Made by a program: the position numbers and the translations under genes. A stretch of 64,000 bases of DNA from DATCBF01 sp964401995 (GTDB lineage Bacteria > Actinomycetota > Thermoleophilia > Solirubrobacterales > 70-9): NCBI GenBank assembly GCA_964401995.1, contig CAYOAP010000006.1:96387-160386 (forward strand), read 5' to 3'. The notes under the pieces were generated by a model that worked only from the letters and a program-made list of their open reading frames with translations, was not told the DNA's origin and did no database searches. Position 1 is the first letter of the stretch, and the number at the start of each line of letters is the position of its first letter. Below are positions 35,601-44,799 of this stretch, one piece after another.

Positions 35601-36639
35601 GGTCCTTGGCGAAGATCCACGGCACCGTTCGTCCAGCACAATAAGCGAACGTTGATAAGGCAATACTGCGCTCAAGCTCTCTATTTAGCCATTCCCGCTC
35701 ATCATGGCCAATAGTGTTGGCGTGCTCCCCCAAACACATAGATCGCCACGCCTCAACGGCATGCATGCTGAGGTGCGCCTCCGCCTGGACTGCAACAACA
35801 AACATCGGCAACGAATCGTTGCCGATGCTGAGATCGTCCCCCACGATCTGCCCCAAGAAGCTGGAGTCAACCGGGTACCGGTCCTCCAGTTGGCTGGATG
35901 ACTCGGCACTGAAAGCTGGCGCTAGCCAGTCATGCGCCGCTTTGCGGCGGTGTTTGTACCTCTTCAGGCGGCGGGCGAGGCGAATTTCGGCAGCCCGATC
36001 ACTGCCTTTCTCGGCGATGCCGTCTCGAGGCGTGATGAGACTAAGAGCAAAGTTCCGGCGGTTGGACTCCTCGCGTTTCACGTCCTCACCTTTGACGGAC
36101 CATTGAGTTGAATCGTCTTCTGCCTCGCGCATCTCTAGCGCTGCTATGGCCTCGCTGTAGAACCGTGGCACACGGTCCCAGTTCTTTTCACTTGACCAAG
36201 GAGCGTTTCTATTGCTCTCGATGCTCGCGTCAGCGAAACCCACACCGAAACGGTCGATATTTGTCAACGGCAGTCCGTCGGGCAGCGGATCACGAGCGGG
36301 CCATGATGGTTCCCGGGAATCGCGGGTACGTTCAGGGTCTGTCCGCGGCTTAGGGGATGATGCATATCGGTACCATCCCAATTTATGGTTGTAGCTTTTG
36401 GCTAAGTCGACGAGGTGGAGGAGACCGGCTGTTTCGATCTCGTCCCCCTGGCTCTCCTCAAACTCCTGTCCCCGTGACACCGCATGACGCTCGTCAAGTC
36501 GAAGTTCGTCACCTAATTTCGCGAGGCGCTCTTCGGCAACATGATAGGCCCCGAGCGAGTGATACAGCTCACACTGGAGATACTCACTGAGTCGACGCTG
36601 AATCACCCATCCCACCCCCAACGGCCTAATGCCCGGCAA
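32695..36639 (-). CDS. Giant TPR / metallo-beta-lactamase / zinc-ribbon protein
   Basis: This 1314-residue soluble protein is unlike its neighbours. Residues 1-790 are helical, with TPR-like units (HHHIGELYRSAHAYKPALEH, KACYEMGRHKEALGWHLRAW). Residues 790-1060 form a metallo-beta-lactamase domain: VVLTHDHVDHIGALD (H838, H840, D842, H843), LALTSDT (D994) and LIAHLGS (H1025), a ligand set like that of RNase Z-type nucleases. The C-terminus has CIAC (1224-1227) and CTLC (1252-1255), a probable zinc ribbon. There is no signal peptide. Base composition is far lower in GC (sampled lines 43-55%) than the flanking genes, so it was probably acquired. The start is TTG at 36639; a GTG at 36606 after GGGGGTGGGA is as likely. 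Function is unknown; a nuclease-type defence effector with TPR sensor is inference. Confidence 0.8.
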   Translation of the reverse strand: MPGIRPLGVGWVIQRRLSEYLQCELYHSLGAYHVAEERLAKLGDELRLDERHAVSRGQEFEESQGDEIETAGLLHLVDLAKSYNHKLGWYRYASSPKPRTDPERTRDSREPSWPARDPLPDGLPLTNIDRFGVGFADASIESNRNAPWSSEKNWDRVPRFYSEAIAALEMREAEDDSTQWSVKGEDVKREESNRRNFALSLITPRDGIAEKGSDRAAEIRLARRLKRYKHRRKAAHDWLAPAFSAESSSQLEDRYPVDSSFLGQIVGDDLSIGNDSLPMFVVAVQAEAHLSMHAVEAWRSMCLGEHANTIGHDEREWLNRELERSIALSTFAYCAGRTVPWIFAKDPEERIRVFSDVSKAWENVVPVRCMWIAEQVSLLALHRRAYARSLKGESEQAYNDYHKLQQLIRDTERRVRAAPIHTDGALEFLAGLNAEAHHHIGELYRSAHAYKPALEHFEAATHRLADLRKDETVDEVLSNSRWYVELKISHGKACYEMGRHKEALGWHLRAWHAFLELLASETETEINADAIEEAILWLDGVKFEPELRKSDISDKLRPVVDQLDRINTVGRVGALAAEILLRLGHLLFVLNVGTFDKASVDKPQDKRGEERAARARIRRTLGFACLVKACECDPHSTLVGADLLKARFRFDGWFGGELGDEYKDNLRLPTLMPISEHWPRGGDDYERLARVAEYMMLKARIEEFDRPGVKEDRGIKTDSLLARDLLLSLFMSTDSINVRKSQIHKFLTKKRDERPLPGHDAGPSIEFICMRRYSSPFPLLPRPSAFRALGGGYLVRLHGRNSTAPPYGVVVDPGVDFVENLYRSGYALSDVDMVVLTHDHVDHIGALDPLLSLLHVRRELLWKEEQGENRQSSEGTRQIKVLMSRSVFQRYERVKQLHDVENPCEGEFEFVCFEDMKNTEGVLRLDSRKFMDWPEDFEIVAMRSDLARGPSRRNAHKSSRKRPYGHYDLSELPSHGLCFRTVDGHGPSLALTSDTPAPPSKEDRSHSRWKKIWAPALNSDVLIAHLGSVPVTELRRMNPVENALKPKTIEAMFEADATVPDDDYMELEAFQKLLQDANPDLQGQIAYAQWLRSHLPGKEKRVEGVSSRDAKLTERVPPGWLPPPDHNYLTGILAWAREYRDTRVALGAAGKRPGLFVIGELSEELGTMRGKVAGRLNEHIFKVTRERERGEERRAAARKRMRPIELAETGMLYALTGDIGLHLCIACGGEPGAVGDPSVSGQKLPSRVEVLCTLCNLDTDRAPEERYHVAHDVYEVCVKGENEGIFYNCSEHDPAHQEEPTFLEKLERFDIFGR

Positions 36640-36889
36640 CAGGCTGTTTTTAATGAAGCTGCTATTTAAACAATAAAGTTTATTTAGTCAGCCATCTCGG
36701 GGGTCGTGAATGAAAAGCTTCGCTGGCCATCCAAAAAGCCTCCGTCCAGAACGCACCGGCAACGCCGGCGCCGAGCCACGGTCTGCCTCTTTCGCTCCGG
36801 CCGTTCGCCGCCGCCCTCCCGGTGAGCGGTCCGGCGCGAGGACCGCCGGCGCCTAAGGCGGTCCCGCCAGGGATCGGGTCATCCGTAGC
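36640..36889. other. Intergenic region with AT-rich promoter zone
   Basis: The 60 bp upstream of the TPR-MBL gene are strikingly AT-rich for this genome (TTTATTGTTTAAATAG read on the minus strand), so a promoter is likely, though I cannot fix its elements. The rest holds GC-rich hairpins, including the terminator listed for thrC. I see no gene. Confidence 0.5.
36841..36863 (-). terminator. Hairpin after thrC
   Basis: GACCGCC (36841-36847) and GGCGGTC (36857-36863) form a perfect 7-bp GC-rich stem about 26 bp past the thrC stop. There is no T-run, so efficiency is uncertain. Confidence 0.4.
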
Positions 36890-38212
36890 TCAGCGCAGCG
36901 CTGCCGCCCCCGTCTGTCGGAAGTCCTCCAGCACCGCCCCCATCGCCTCGGCCTCGCACGCCACCATGTCGGGCCAGGGCTTCTCAGGATGCTCGCTGAG
37001 GGTCTTCAAGCCGTTGCCGCTGATCACGGCGACGACGACATCATCGGGGCCCAGCTGCCCTGAGGCAGCCAGCTTCGCCGTCGCAGCAACCGTGGTGCCA
37101 CCGGCAGGCTCCGTGAGGACGCCCTCGGTAGCTGCCAACAGGTCGATCGCGGCGAAGATCTCTGGGTCTGAGGCGGTGGCGCCGGAGCCGCCGCGCGAGC
37201 GCACGGCGTCGAGGACGAGGGCGCCGTCGCCGGGGGCGCCGATCGCCAGCGAGTGGGCGGCCGTCTCCGGCGTCGTCGGTGTGATCTCGGGGCTGCCGTC
37301 GAGGATCGTCGCCACGATCGGCCCGCAGCCAGCGGGCTGGGCGACGTGGATCTTGGTCGAGGCAGTCTGCGCCAGCCCGACCGTCTCCAGCTCCTTCAGT
37401 CCCTTGTGGACGCGCGAGGAGAGGGTCCCTCCGGCGGCCGGCATGATGATGTGCTCGGGCGTGCGCCAGCCAAGCTGCTCGACCACCTCGTAAGCGACGG
37501 TCTTCGCCCCCTCGGCGTAGAACGGCCGCAGGGTGATGTTGGCGAACTGCATGCCGCTGAGCAGGGCCAGCTCGCGACAGGCGCGGTTGGCCTGGTCGTA
37601 GTTGCCGGCCAGCTGGCAGACGTCGGCGCCAAGAGCCCGGCAGGCCAGCGCCTTGGTCTTCTCCAGGTTGTTGGGATAGAAGATGTAGGAGGCGACGCCG
37701 GCCTTGGAGGCGAGCGAGGCGACCGCGGTGCCGACGTTGCCGGTCGAGACGCAGCCGACCTCGTCCTTGCCCAGCTCCAACAGGCGGGCGATCGCCATCG
37801 AGACCACCCGGTCCTTGTAGGAGAGGGTCGGCCGGTTGGTGCTGTCGTCCTTCAGATAGAGGTTGCTGAGGCCCATCGTCGCCCCGAGGCGCTTGGCGTG
37901 GATCAGCGGGGTCTGGCCGCTGTACTGGCCGACGCGGTCCTGGGCGTCGCCCTTGACGATCGGCAGCAGCTCCTCGAAGCGCCAGATGTTCTCCGGCCGG
38001 TCGCCAAGGGCGACCTCTGCGATCCGCTCTTTGGCCAGCCCGTAGTCGTAATCGATGTCGAGGCCCTCGCCGCAGCCGGGGCACTTGAAGGTCGTGTCGG
38101 TCAGCGGCAGGCGCTGGCCGCAGTCATGGCAGACGAGTTCGGTCGCGCAGGAACGTGTGCGCCGCTCGGCGTCCTCACTGCTTCCTGGGTGCGTCCCAAC
38201 CTGCTGACTCAT
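36890..38212 (-). CDS. thrC: Threonine synthase
   Basis: This 440-residue PLP enzyme converts O-phosphohomoserine to threonine in the cytosol. The N-terminus has a zinc-ribbon-like CHDC (28-31) and CPGC (44-47) as in the shorter threonine synthase class. The PLP lysine is K133 in NRPTLSYKDRVV, a variant of the common PTGSFKDR. The PLP phosphate loop is STGNVGTAVASLAS, and the Gly-rich MPAAGGTLSSRVHKGLKEL follows. Related enzymes such as cysteate synthase share this fold, so the substrate is likely but not proven. The gene stands alone; a strong promoter-like site lies 89 bp upstream of the ATG. Confidence 0.88.
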   Translation of the reverse strand: MSQQVGTHPGSSEDAERRTRSCATELVCHDCGQRLPLTDTTFKCPGCGEGLDIDYDYGLAKERIAEVALGDRPENIWRFEELLPIVKGDAQDRVGQYSGQTPLIHAKRLGATMGLSNLYLKDDSTNRPTLSYKDRVVSMAIARLLELGKDEVGCVSTGNVGTAVASLASKAGVASYIFYPNNLEKTKALACRALGADVCQLAGNYDQANRACRELALLSGMQFANITLRPFYAEGAKTVAYEVVEQLGWRTPEHIIMPAAGGTLSSRVHKGLKELETVGLAQTASTKIHVAQPAGCGPIVATILDGSPEITPTTPETAAHSLAIGAPGDGALVLDAVRSRGGSGATASDPEIFAAIDLLAATEGVLTEPAGGTTVAATAKLAASGQLGPDDVVVAVISGNGLKTLSEHPEKPWPDMVACEAEAMGAVLEDFRQTGAAALR

Positions 38213-38300
38213 GACCCTCTCCTCTGTTGGCGGAATGAAACGAAGCTCCCAAGCTTACGCGCCTCGTCCAGTCCTTTGGCCCTTGAATCTGGGCCGTATG

Positions 38301-38329
38301 GATATAACAGATCTCAAGCTACCGATCAA
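38301..38329 (-). promoter_or_regulatory. Sigma70-like promoter of thrC
   Basis: On the minus strand TTGATC (38324-38329) is followed after exactly 17 bp by TATATC (38301-38306). The sequence is nearly the same as the promoter-like site at 45662-45690, including the GRTCTGT just before the -10 box. Transcription would start near 38294 and give a leader of about 80 nt. Confidence 0.6.
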
Positions 38330-38402
38330 GCAAAGCTGCGTATTTCTATTTGGTTACTTTCGCGAATCCGTGCGCCACTGCCCAAGACTCCCTGCTTTCC
38401 CG

Positions 38403-41087
38403 CTATTTCCGTCCGCAAGTGCCCTTCAGCTGCGGATTTTGATCGGCGGTCTTGCCGTTTTGACCGTCGAGTTCAACCGCTGAGAACACGGCCTTTTGGC
38501 AGAGGTCGCGGCTGTTGACCAGCAGCCCCCTGCCGCCGCCTTTCATCGTCAGGACGAACTTCGAGACCGGGGCGTCGGGAACGGAGTCGAAACTGGCCCT
38601 GATCCCGCCGTCGGCCGAGTCGATGCGGCCGACGAGGTCGATGTCGACCTCCCCGCGCAGGGCGACGACCAGGTCCGGCAGGGGGTTGCTCGAGGAGCGC
38701 AGGTAAACCGGGCCTTCCAGCGGCTGGTCGAGCAGCGGCGTGACCGCCCGGGCGTGGCCGTAGATCGAGCCCGCCGGGCACTCGCCCGCCGTGAACTGGG
38801 GCCGGGTGCAGACCGTCTCGATGTGGTTCTGGGCGAGAAACTCGGAGTGCGGCAGGGCGACGACCGCGCGGCCCACGTTGGCGTCGCCCGGGCGCATCCT
38901 GAGCACAGCCTTCAGCGCCGGATAGGCGCTCCGCTTTGTGCCGCCGCTGAGGGTGGTCGTCAGTCTCGGCGCGAAGCCAAGGCGGCGGCATCGCGTGGCC
39001 TGGAAGCGGCTGGAAAGGTTGGCAGCCGCCGCCCTGTCCGACGTGACCTTTGCCGTGACCGCGGTCGCCGAGCATCTGGTCGGGTTGATCGTGAACTTGG
39101 GCCTGTTCACGTCGACGTGGATCGTGCGGTAGCTGACCGGCACGCCTTCGAGGATCTGGGGCAGCGGATCCGACCTGACGCTGACCTGGGCGGTTTCGGG
39201 ATTGATGTAGACCCCAGCCCGCACGATCTGCGTGCCAAGGTCGAACGGGCCCGCCTGGGCTGGGACCCTGACCACCAGGCTGTAGGGAGCGCCCTTGTAA
39301 GGGCCGGCCAGATATACCGCCGTCGGATCCTTCCCCGGCTGCGGAATCCAGAGCGGCGTTGCGCCCGGGCCGATCGCGACCGTGGCGGCGCCAATGCCTG
39401 AGGACGCCGGGCAGGCGCCTGTGGCCGCGTCCGCAGCCGGACAGAGCGGGACGCCAGACAGCTTCGCGAGCAGCCCAGGCGGCATCGTCAGCTCCAGCCC
39501 GCCGATGTTCTGCTGCCCGTCCGGGCGAGTCAGGTTGAGCACAAAGGACGAGAACGAGCCCGCCGTGGGATTGGCAGTGCCCGCGTCAAGCGCAGGGCTG
39601 AACCCGCCGGTCGCGCAGCCGCCGTCGATCGTCATCGGGCTATCCCCCACGGCCGCGGGGCCGCCCGACCACGGGGTGAATTCGAAATGGGTCAGGTAGG
39701 CGCCGCAGGCGGGCGGGTTGGCCAGGACCCCACGCGAGCCACCCTTGAGGCGAAGTGTGAGCCGGCGCAGGGAAACCTGCGGCGCGTCGAGGAACAGCGA
39801 GGTCAGCTGGCCGCTGACATGGTCGGCGTTGATCTCGCCCGGGATCTTGGCGTGGACGCCGAGTTCATCGCTGACCAGCCAGATCCGGAACAGGCGCCCG
39901 GGCTCAGGCGCCCGCAGGTAGACGGCCCCCTTGAGCACCCGTTCCAGGCCGGGGACGTCGAATTCGGCGCTGCCGACCTTTGAGCCGTCGGGACAGGCAG
40001 CCGGGCTCAGCGTGCCCAAGCCGACCTGCTCGGCACTGCACGCCTGCAGGCCGTCGGCGGCGCCCGGCGCCAGCGCCATCCCCTTTGGCAAGGCGACCGT
40101 GGCGTCCCGCAGTTGCGAGCTGGAGAAGCCACCGGGATCTTCGTTTTGAGGGACTTCCAGCCGGGCTTCAAGCCCGGTCGGCGCGGCCGCCTCGCCGCTG
40201 GTCGGCGTCGCCGCAAAAGCCGGCTCGAACCCGAGCAGGCCGCAACCGCTGGTCTGCGGGAGCGGCGACACCATGGTGGAGACCTGGTCCGGCAGCTGAT
40301 AGCTGTCGGCTTCGAAGACAATCTGGCGGGCCACCCCGCAGCTGGTCGGATTGCTGAGGAAGGGCGTCGGCGTCAGCCCGCTTGAGTGCGGTGCGAATTC
40401 GGTCACTCCCCCGGATTTGGATTCAGAGGGGAGGATCCGCTGCGAGTCGTGGGCCTGGGCGGCGGGGACGCCCCAGATCGTGGTCTTCGCTTTGACGATC
40501 GGCGCCAGCGACGGGGCGCCGGTGATTTTCGCGGTCAGCCCGTAGTCGCCGTCGGAGCGAACGCCGATGTCGATGAAGACCGGGTAAGCCTGGGCGACGA
40601 AGCCGAGGCGAGCGACGGTGTCGCCCCCCGGCGAGGGCATGTTGTAGATCGGCTCGGCGAACCCGGTGTTGGTGAAGCCGTAGATGTAGACCACGGTGAG
40701 TCCGACCTGGGAATCGCGCGGACAGGGGCCTCCCAGGCCCGTGAGGCCGGGGACGCTCGCCAGCAGCTGGCCGGGAGTGCACTGGGGGATGCCGGTCGGG
40801 TTGCCGAGGAGTCCCGGCGGCAGGGAAACCGTCAGATCCTTGGTCCGCGCGTAGGGGAAACGCAGCCCGTTGCTGTCGACCGCGCCGGCGGGGTCCTGTT
40901 TCCATTCCAGGTTCATCGTCAGGTCCGGATGGGCGCCGGCCTGGGTGGTCGTCTCCGAGACCGCGGCAGAGGCAAGGCCGTATCCGGCAGCATCGGCCGA
41001 GGCGGGCGCGGCGGTCCCCAAGGAGGCGCCAAGCAGCATGGCTGCGCAAAGCAGGCCGATCGCGATCGAGCCTCGGCGGACGCTCAC
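38403..41087 (-). CDS. Large secreted repeat protein
   Basis: This is an 894-residue exported protein. The GTG at 41087 overlaps the upstream stop (GTGA) and begins a signal peptide (VSVRRGSIAIGLLCAAMLLG ... APASA). The mature protein repeats a module about 150-200 residues long three or four times. Each starts with SLPPGLL or ALPKGMA, has paired cysteines (QCTPGQLL ... CPRDSQVG; ACSAEQVG ... ACPDGSKVG; VCTRPQFTAGECPAGSIYG) and ends with a PLxGxVYL strand. It closes with a C-terminal CQKAVFSAVELDGQNG. No enzyme motif is visible. The pairing with a beta-propeller gene upstream is typical of the secreted protein families in this lineage, as far as I know. Likely a cell-surface protein. Confidence 0.8.
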   Translation of the reverse strand: MSVRRGSIAIGLLCAAMLLGASLGTAAPASADAAGYGLASAAVSETTTQAGAHPDLTMNLEWKQDPAGAVDSNGLRFPYARTKDLTVSLPPGLLGNPTGIPQCTPGQLLASVPGLTGLGGPCPRDSQVGLTVVYIYGFTNTGFAEPIYNMPSPGGDTVARLGFVAQAYPVFIDIGVRSDGDYGLTAKITGAPSLAPIVKAKTTIWGVPAAQAHDSQRILPSESKSGGVTEFAPHSSGLTPTPFLSNPTSCGVARQIVFEADSYQLPDQVSTMVSPLPQTSGCGLLGFEPAFAATPTSGEAAAPTGLEARLEVPQNEDPGGFSSSQLRDATVALPKGMALAPGAADGLQACSAEQVGLGTLSPAACPDGSKVGSAEFDVPGLERVLKGAVYLRAPEPGRLFRIWLVSDELGVHAKIPGEINADHVSGQLTSLFLDAPQVSLRRLTLRLKGGSRGVLANPPACGAYLTHFEFTPWSGGPAAVGDSPMTIDGGCATGGFSPALDAGTANPTAGSFSSFVLNLTRPDGQQNIGGLELTMPPGLLAKLSGVPLCPAADAATGACPASSGIGAATVAIGPGATPLWIPQPGKDPTAVYLAGPYKGAPYSLVVRVPAQAGPFDLGTQIVRAGVYINPETAQVSVRSDPLPQILEGVPVSYRTIHVDVNRPKFTINPTRCSATAVTAKVTSDRAAAANLSSRFQATRCRRLGFAPRLTTTLSGGTKRSAYPALKAVLRMRPGDANVGRAVVALPHSEFLAQNHIETVCTRPQFTAGECPAGSIYGHARAVTPLLDQPLEGPVYLRSSSNPLPDLVVALRGEVDIDLVGRIDSADGGIRASFDSVPDAPVSKFVLTMKGGGRGLLVNSRDLCQKAVFSAVELDGQNGKTADQNPQLKGTCGRK

Positions 41088-44000
41088 CGATGGCCGCCAT
41101 GGACGTGATGCCGATGTTTCGCAGCGGGCTTGCGCCTGTGGCGAGCCCGGTGGTGGCGGCGACGACGCTTCAATCCTTCCGAGCTGCCGGCAGCGGTGCT
41201 GGCAGGGACTGTCAGCGTGGGCGCTGCGGCGGCCGGCCCTTGACACTCGTCTTCCTGGCAAGGCGGAGCAACCGGGCCGCCGGGAAAGCCCCCGCCGACC
41301 CTGGCGTCATAGATCGAGCCGACGCCGTCGTTGTGATCCGCGGGCAACAACTGCTCGCGGGTGAGGAAGAAGACGTCGTGGCCGTCGGGAGTGGCGCCAT
41401 AGAGGTAGCTGGCCCTTTCGCCGCGCCCCGAGGAGATCAGCGAGGCGCCGCTTCCCGCGCTCCACTCGTAGACGTCAACAGAGCCGTTGACGTCGCGGGG
41501 GACCAGGGCGTCGGCGGTCTGGAAGAAGGCCTTGCCGCCATCGTCGCTGAGGTTGGCGATGTGCGACTGGGCGTTGACGGGAGCGGTCAGGTCGGCGCCG
41601 ATGTCGGACTGCAGCTGAGCGTTGCTGGCGGGCGGGGCATCGATCGGGCTGCAGGAGACGCAGATCAGCTCGCCGCTTGCCGCGTCGTAGCGGAAGACCT
41701 CCGAGCGTCCTTCGCTGTCGTATCCAGTCAGGGGAGCGTGGGACTGGAAGATGAAGACGCTGCCGTCCGGGGTCGTGCGCGACGGGTCGTTGGCGGGCCC
41801 CTGCGTGCCGCTCGGCGACGGCGCAACGGCATCGGAGGCCCAGCGCAAGAGGTTGACGGGGCCAGCGACGTCGGCGGCCGCAAGCGTCGCCACGAACCGC
41901 GGCGCACCCCCACTCCAGAGATAGAGGTTGCTCGCCCCCGCCGTGCCTTTGCCACCGTCGAGCTGCAAAGTCGAGATGAAGTAGACATGGGAACCGTCGG
42001 CGGAAACGTTGACAACCGCCGCCCCGCCCCCCGTCGCGACGACCGTCGAGGTCAGCGTCCCTGCGTCGAAGGAGACGATTTGGCCACCAGCGAGGTACAA
42101 GACCTTGCCGCCGTCGCGCGAGACCCCAGCCAGGGTGGCCGGGCCGGGGGTGACGGTCAACGTTTCGGCGTTGTCACGGCGCTCGTATACCGTCCCCCCC
42201 AGGCTGAAGACGACGGCCGATCCATCTTCGGAGACGCCAAGAAGTTCGGCATCGGTGCTGGGAGTGACATCACCGGGAAGCAGCGAGACGACATGCAGGC
42301 CAGCGGGCGTGCGGTCGTAGATCGCCGAGCGCGGAGAGGGAGGCGCCTCGGGCTCGAGCTGCACGCTCGGATGCGGGCCAAAGCCTGTGACGAAGATCAT
42401 GTGTGTCGCACCGTCCGTAATCCAGCGCCCAACAGCTTCCGGGTCGCTGCCCAGGCTGCCGCGGCCGACTAACTCGAAACTGCCGTCCGGCCCGCGCACG
42501 TAATTGTTGTGAATGCCGGCGTAGGCTTGGGCGAGGCTGCCGTGGTCGGAGCTGCCGCCGCCCAGCGTCCTCATGAACGCGTAACGGTGATCGGGGGCGG
42601 CGCCTCGGGGCTCAGGAAATTCCGACTGAGCGCCGGAGGGGCCGATCAGCCTGCTTTCCCATCGTTCCGCACCGCGAACCGACTCGTACTCATCGTTGTT
42701 GCCGGCGCCATCAAGGCCGGGCAACGCTGGGCCCGCGTAGAGCACGCTGTTGCCGCTGGGCGAAGCCAGCCAGGTGTCCGTGCCTTCCAGTGGGGCGCCG
42801 GTTGGCGGCGTCCCGCGGGTGTCGGGCGGGCTGACCAGCTCGTAGGCCCTGCCGTCGGGCAGGCCGGGCAACGATGCCGGAAAGGTCCGGAAGGTCGTGT
42901 CCTGCCCCGCGGTGACGCCGGTCCCGTTTGCAGCGACGATGCGAAAGTGAAGGAGGGCGCCAGGCGGCAATCCGGAGACCTCCGCATCCACCAGCCTGGG
43001 GCCTCCACCCGCGCCAATTCCTTCGTCGGCTGCCGGGGAGTGCGCGCATGGGTTCGAAGCGCAGTCTGCGCCTCCATATTCAAAGCGGTATGTCGTCGCC
43101 TGGTTCTGGGGGTCGACGAGGGCGCTCAGGGTCGCTGTGGTCGACGTCATCTGCGATGCCTTGGCGGCTGAGACGGCGGGGGCCGCCGGGGCGGTCGTGA
43201 AGGTTGTTTCCGCCGAAGTCGAGCTGCCACCACCCAGCGGCCGGGTCGCGACCAGCCTGACGCGGTAGGGCTGAGACCCAGTCAGCCCGGTGACGCCGCG
43301 GCTGACCGCGATGCTGCCGGGCGCCGTGCCCGCGTCGAGGTCAACGGCCGGAGTCGCGACCCAGATTTCCCCATCGGTGGAGTATTCGAAGCGATAGGTG
43401 ACGTCGAAACCCTTCGAGACCACCGCGCCGGTGAAGGTCGCCGTGGTCCCGCCGAAGACAGTCACCGGATCGATCGCCGGCGTCGTGTCATTCAGCACCG
43501 AGACGCGGTGGTTGCCACTCGTGTTCGAGGCCACGTAGACGTTGCCGCCCAGCGCTTCCCCGGCAAGGCCGACACCGGTCGAGACCGTGGCCGCCAGGCC
43601 CAGGCCGCGGTCGACGAAGGCGCCGGCAGGGCTGAGCTCGACCGTCCCCACCTTGCTGCTTTCGGCGCTTCGCGAGCCGGTAACAACGACGTCGCCGTTG
43701 GCCGGCTCGACCGCCAGGTCTCGCAGCGCTCCAGTGCCGAAGTTGGCCGCCAGCGACAGTTCGGCCCCGCCAAATGCGGCGTTGACCGGGCTTGGCGTCG
43801 CGTCGAACTTCTGGACTCGGTTGTTCCCCGCGTCGAGGGCGTAGATGTTCCCGCCCGAATCGACCCCGACCTCGCTCGGCGAGTTGCTGCCGAACCGCCC
43901 CGGATTGGTCCCGGTGCTCCCCGGCGCCTTGCAGTCGGCCCCCGTGCAGACCTCAAAGGCCGCGCCCGCCGCCGAGGAGACATCCCAGCCGAAGCCGCGC

Positions 44001-44704
44001 AGAAACGCAACCCCGGTGACCAGCCCGCCGGTGAAGGTCGGGGTGAAGACGTCGACCCGCCGGTTGGCCTTGTCGGCTACGTAGACCGCGTGGCCGGATG
44101 GATCCACCGCCGGGTAGCCGATCGCGGTGCCGAATTTCCCCGCCTGGCCTTCGGCCGGACCTTCCGTATTAGGCGAAGAGCAGGGGCTGGGGAAGGCGCA
44201 GAGCTGAAACGCGCTGGCGCCGGTCGCCGCCCCCCAGCCAAACGCCCCCTCGAAAGCGCCGCCAGCGCTAAAGACGTCAACCCGCCGGTTGCCCTGATCG
44301 GTCACGTAGAGCGTGCCGTTCGACTGGTCGACCGCAACCCCCTGCGGCGCCGAGAGCTGGCCGGCGCCCGCGCCAGCCAGGCCCGCCAGGCAGGAGGCCG
44401 CGGCGGTGCAGACCTGGGCTTCCGAGCCTCCGTCCCTGACGCCCCAGCCCCAGGCGCGGACGAAGGCGCCGGTCGGGCCGAACTGTTGGATCCGGTTGTT
44501 GGAGGAGTCGACGACGTAGAGCGTGCCGGCGGCCACGCCGCCGTTGCCGCCGCGGTTGACCGCGACTCCACGCGGATTGTTGAAGATTCCCCCGGCGACG
44601 CCGGTGCTATTGGCGCCAAGCGACCTGACCACGGTCTTCGCTGCCTCGGCGGAGGGGCTCGCAAGGAGCCAGAAGGCGGCAGCGACCGCCGCCAGACGCC
44701 TCAC
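41084..44704 (-). CDS. Giant secreted NHL beta-propeller protein
   Basis: This is a 1206-residue exported protein. The start is GTG at 44704 (VRRLAAVAAAFWLLASPSAE), after GGAAG; a longer frame exists but lacks a signal peptide. An N-terminal NHL-type propeller has repeated blades such as PRGVAVN...GTLYVVDSSNNRIQQF, PQGVAVD...GTLYVTDQGNRRVDVF and GYPAVD...AVYVADKANRRVDVF. Fibronectin-like modules follow (TFTGAVVSKGFDVTYRFEYS, TATLSALVDPQNQATTYRFE). A second propeller like the TolB/PD40 type (GSAVVFSLGGTVYERRDN, SHVYFISTLQLDGGKG) and a His/Arg tail (RRRRHHRARHRRKPAAKH) close it. Probably surface-exposed; the ligand is unknown. Confidence 0.82.
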   Translation of the reverse strand: MRRLAAVAAAFWLLASPSAEAAKTVVRSLGANSTGVAGGIFNNPRGVAVNRGGNGGVAAGTLYVVDSSNNRIQQFGPTGAFVRAWGWGVRDGGSEAQVCTAAASCLAGLAGAGAGQLSAPQGVAVDQSNGTLYVTDQGNRRVDVFSAGGAFEGAFGWGAATGASAFQLCAFPSPCSSPNTEGPAEGQAGKFGTAIGYPAVDPSGHAVYVADKANRRVDVFTPTFTGGLVTGVAFLRGFGWDVSSAAGAAFEVCTGADCKAPGSTGTNPGRFGSNSPSEVGVDSGGNIYALDAGNNRVQKFDATPSPVNAAFGGAELSLAANFGTGALRDLAVEPANGDVVVTGSRSAESSKVGTVELSPAGAFVDRGLGLAATVSTGVGLAGEALGGNVYVASNTSGNHRVSVLNDTTPAIDPVTVFGGTTATFTGAVVSKGFDVTYRFEYSTDGEIWVATPAVDLDAGTAPGSIAVSRGVTGLTGSQPYRVRLVATRPLGGGSSTSAETTFTTAPAAPAVSAAKASQMTSTTATLSALVDPQNQATTYRFEYGGADCASNPCAHSPAADEGIGAGGGPRLVDAEVSGLPPGALLHFRIVAANGTGVTAGQDTTFRTFPASLPGLPDGRAYELVSPPDTRGTPPTGAPLEGTDTWLASPSGNSVLYAGPALPGLDGAGNNDEYESVRGAERWESRLIGPSGAQSEFPEPRGAAPDHRYAFMRTLGGGSSDHGSLAQAYAGIHNNYVRGPDGSFELVGRGSLGSDPEAVGRWITDGATHMIFVTGFGPHPSVQLEPEAPPSPRSAIYDRTPAGLHVVSLLPGDVTPSTDAELLGVSEDGSAVVFSLGGTVYERRDNAETLTVTPGPATLAGVSRDGGKVLYLAGGQIVSFDAGTLTSTVVATGGGAAVVNVSADGSHVYFISTLQLDGGKGTAGASNLYLWSGGAPRFVATLAAADVAGPVNLLRWASDAVAPSPSGTQGPANDPSRTTPDGSVFIFQSHAPLTGYDSEGRSEVFRYDAASGELICVSCSPIDAPPASNAQLQSDIGADLTAPVNAQSHIANLSDDGGKAFFQTADALVPRDVNGSVDVYEWSAGSGASLISSGRGERASYLYGATPDGHDVFFLTREQLLPADHNDGVGSIYDARVGGGFPGGPVAPPCQEDECQGPAAAAPTLTVPASTAAGSSEGLKRRRRHHRARHRRKPAAKHRHHVHGGHR

Positions 44705-44799
44705 GCTTGGGTCGCTTCCTTTGCCTTTTGCATAGCCACAGAGCACCGCCGGACAACGCAGCCGGTCGGCCCCCCACAACCGTCCCGGCGCAGCAGCGG

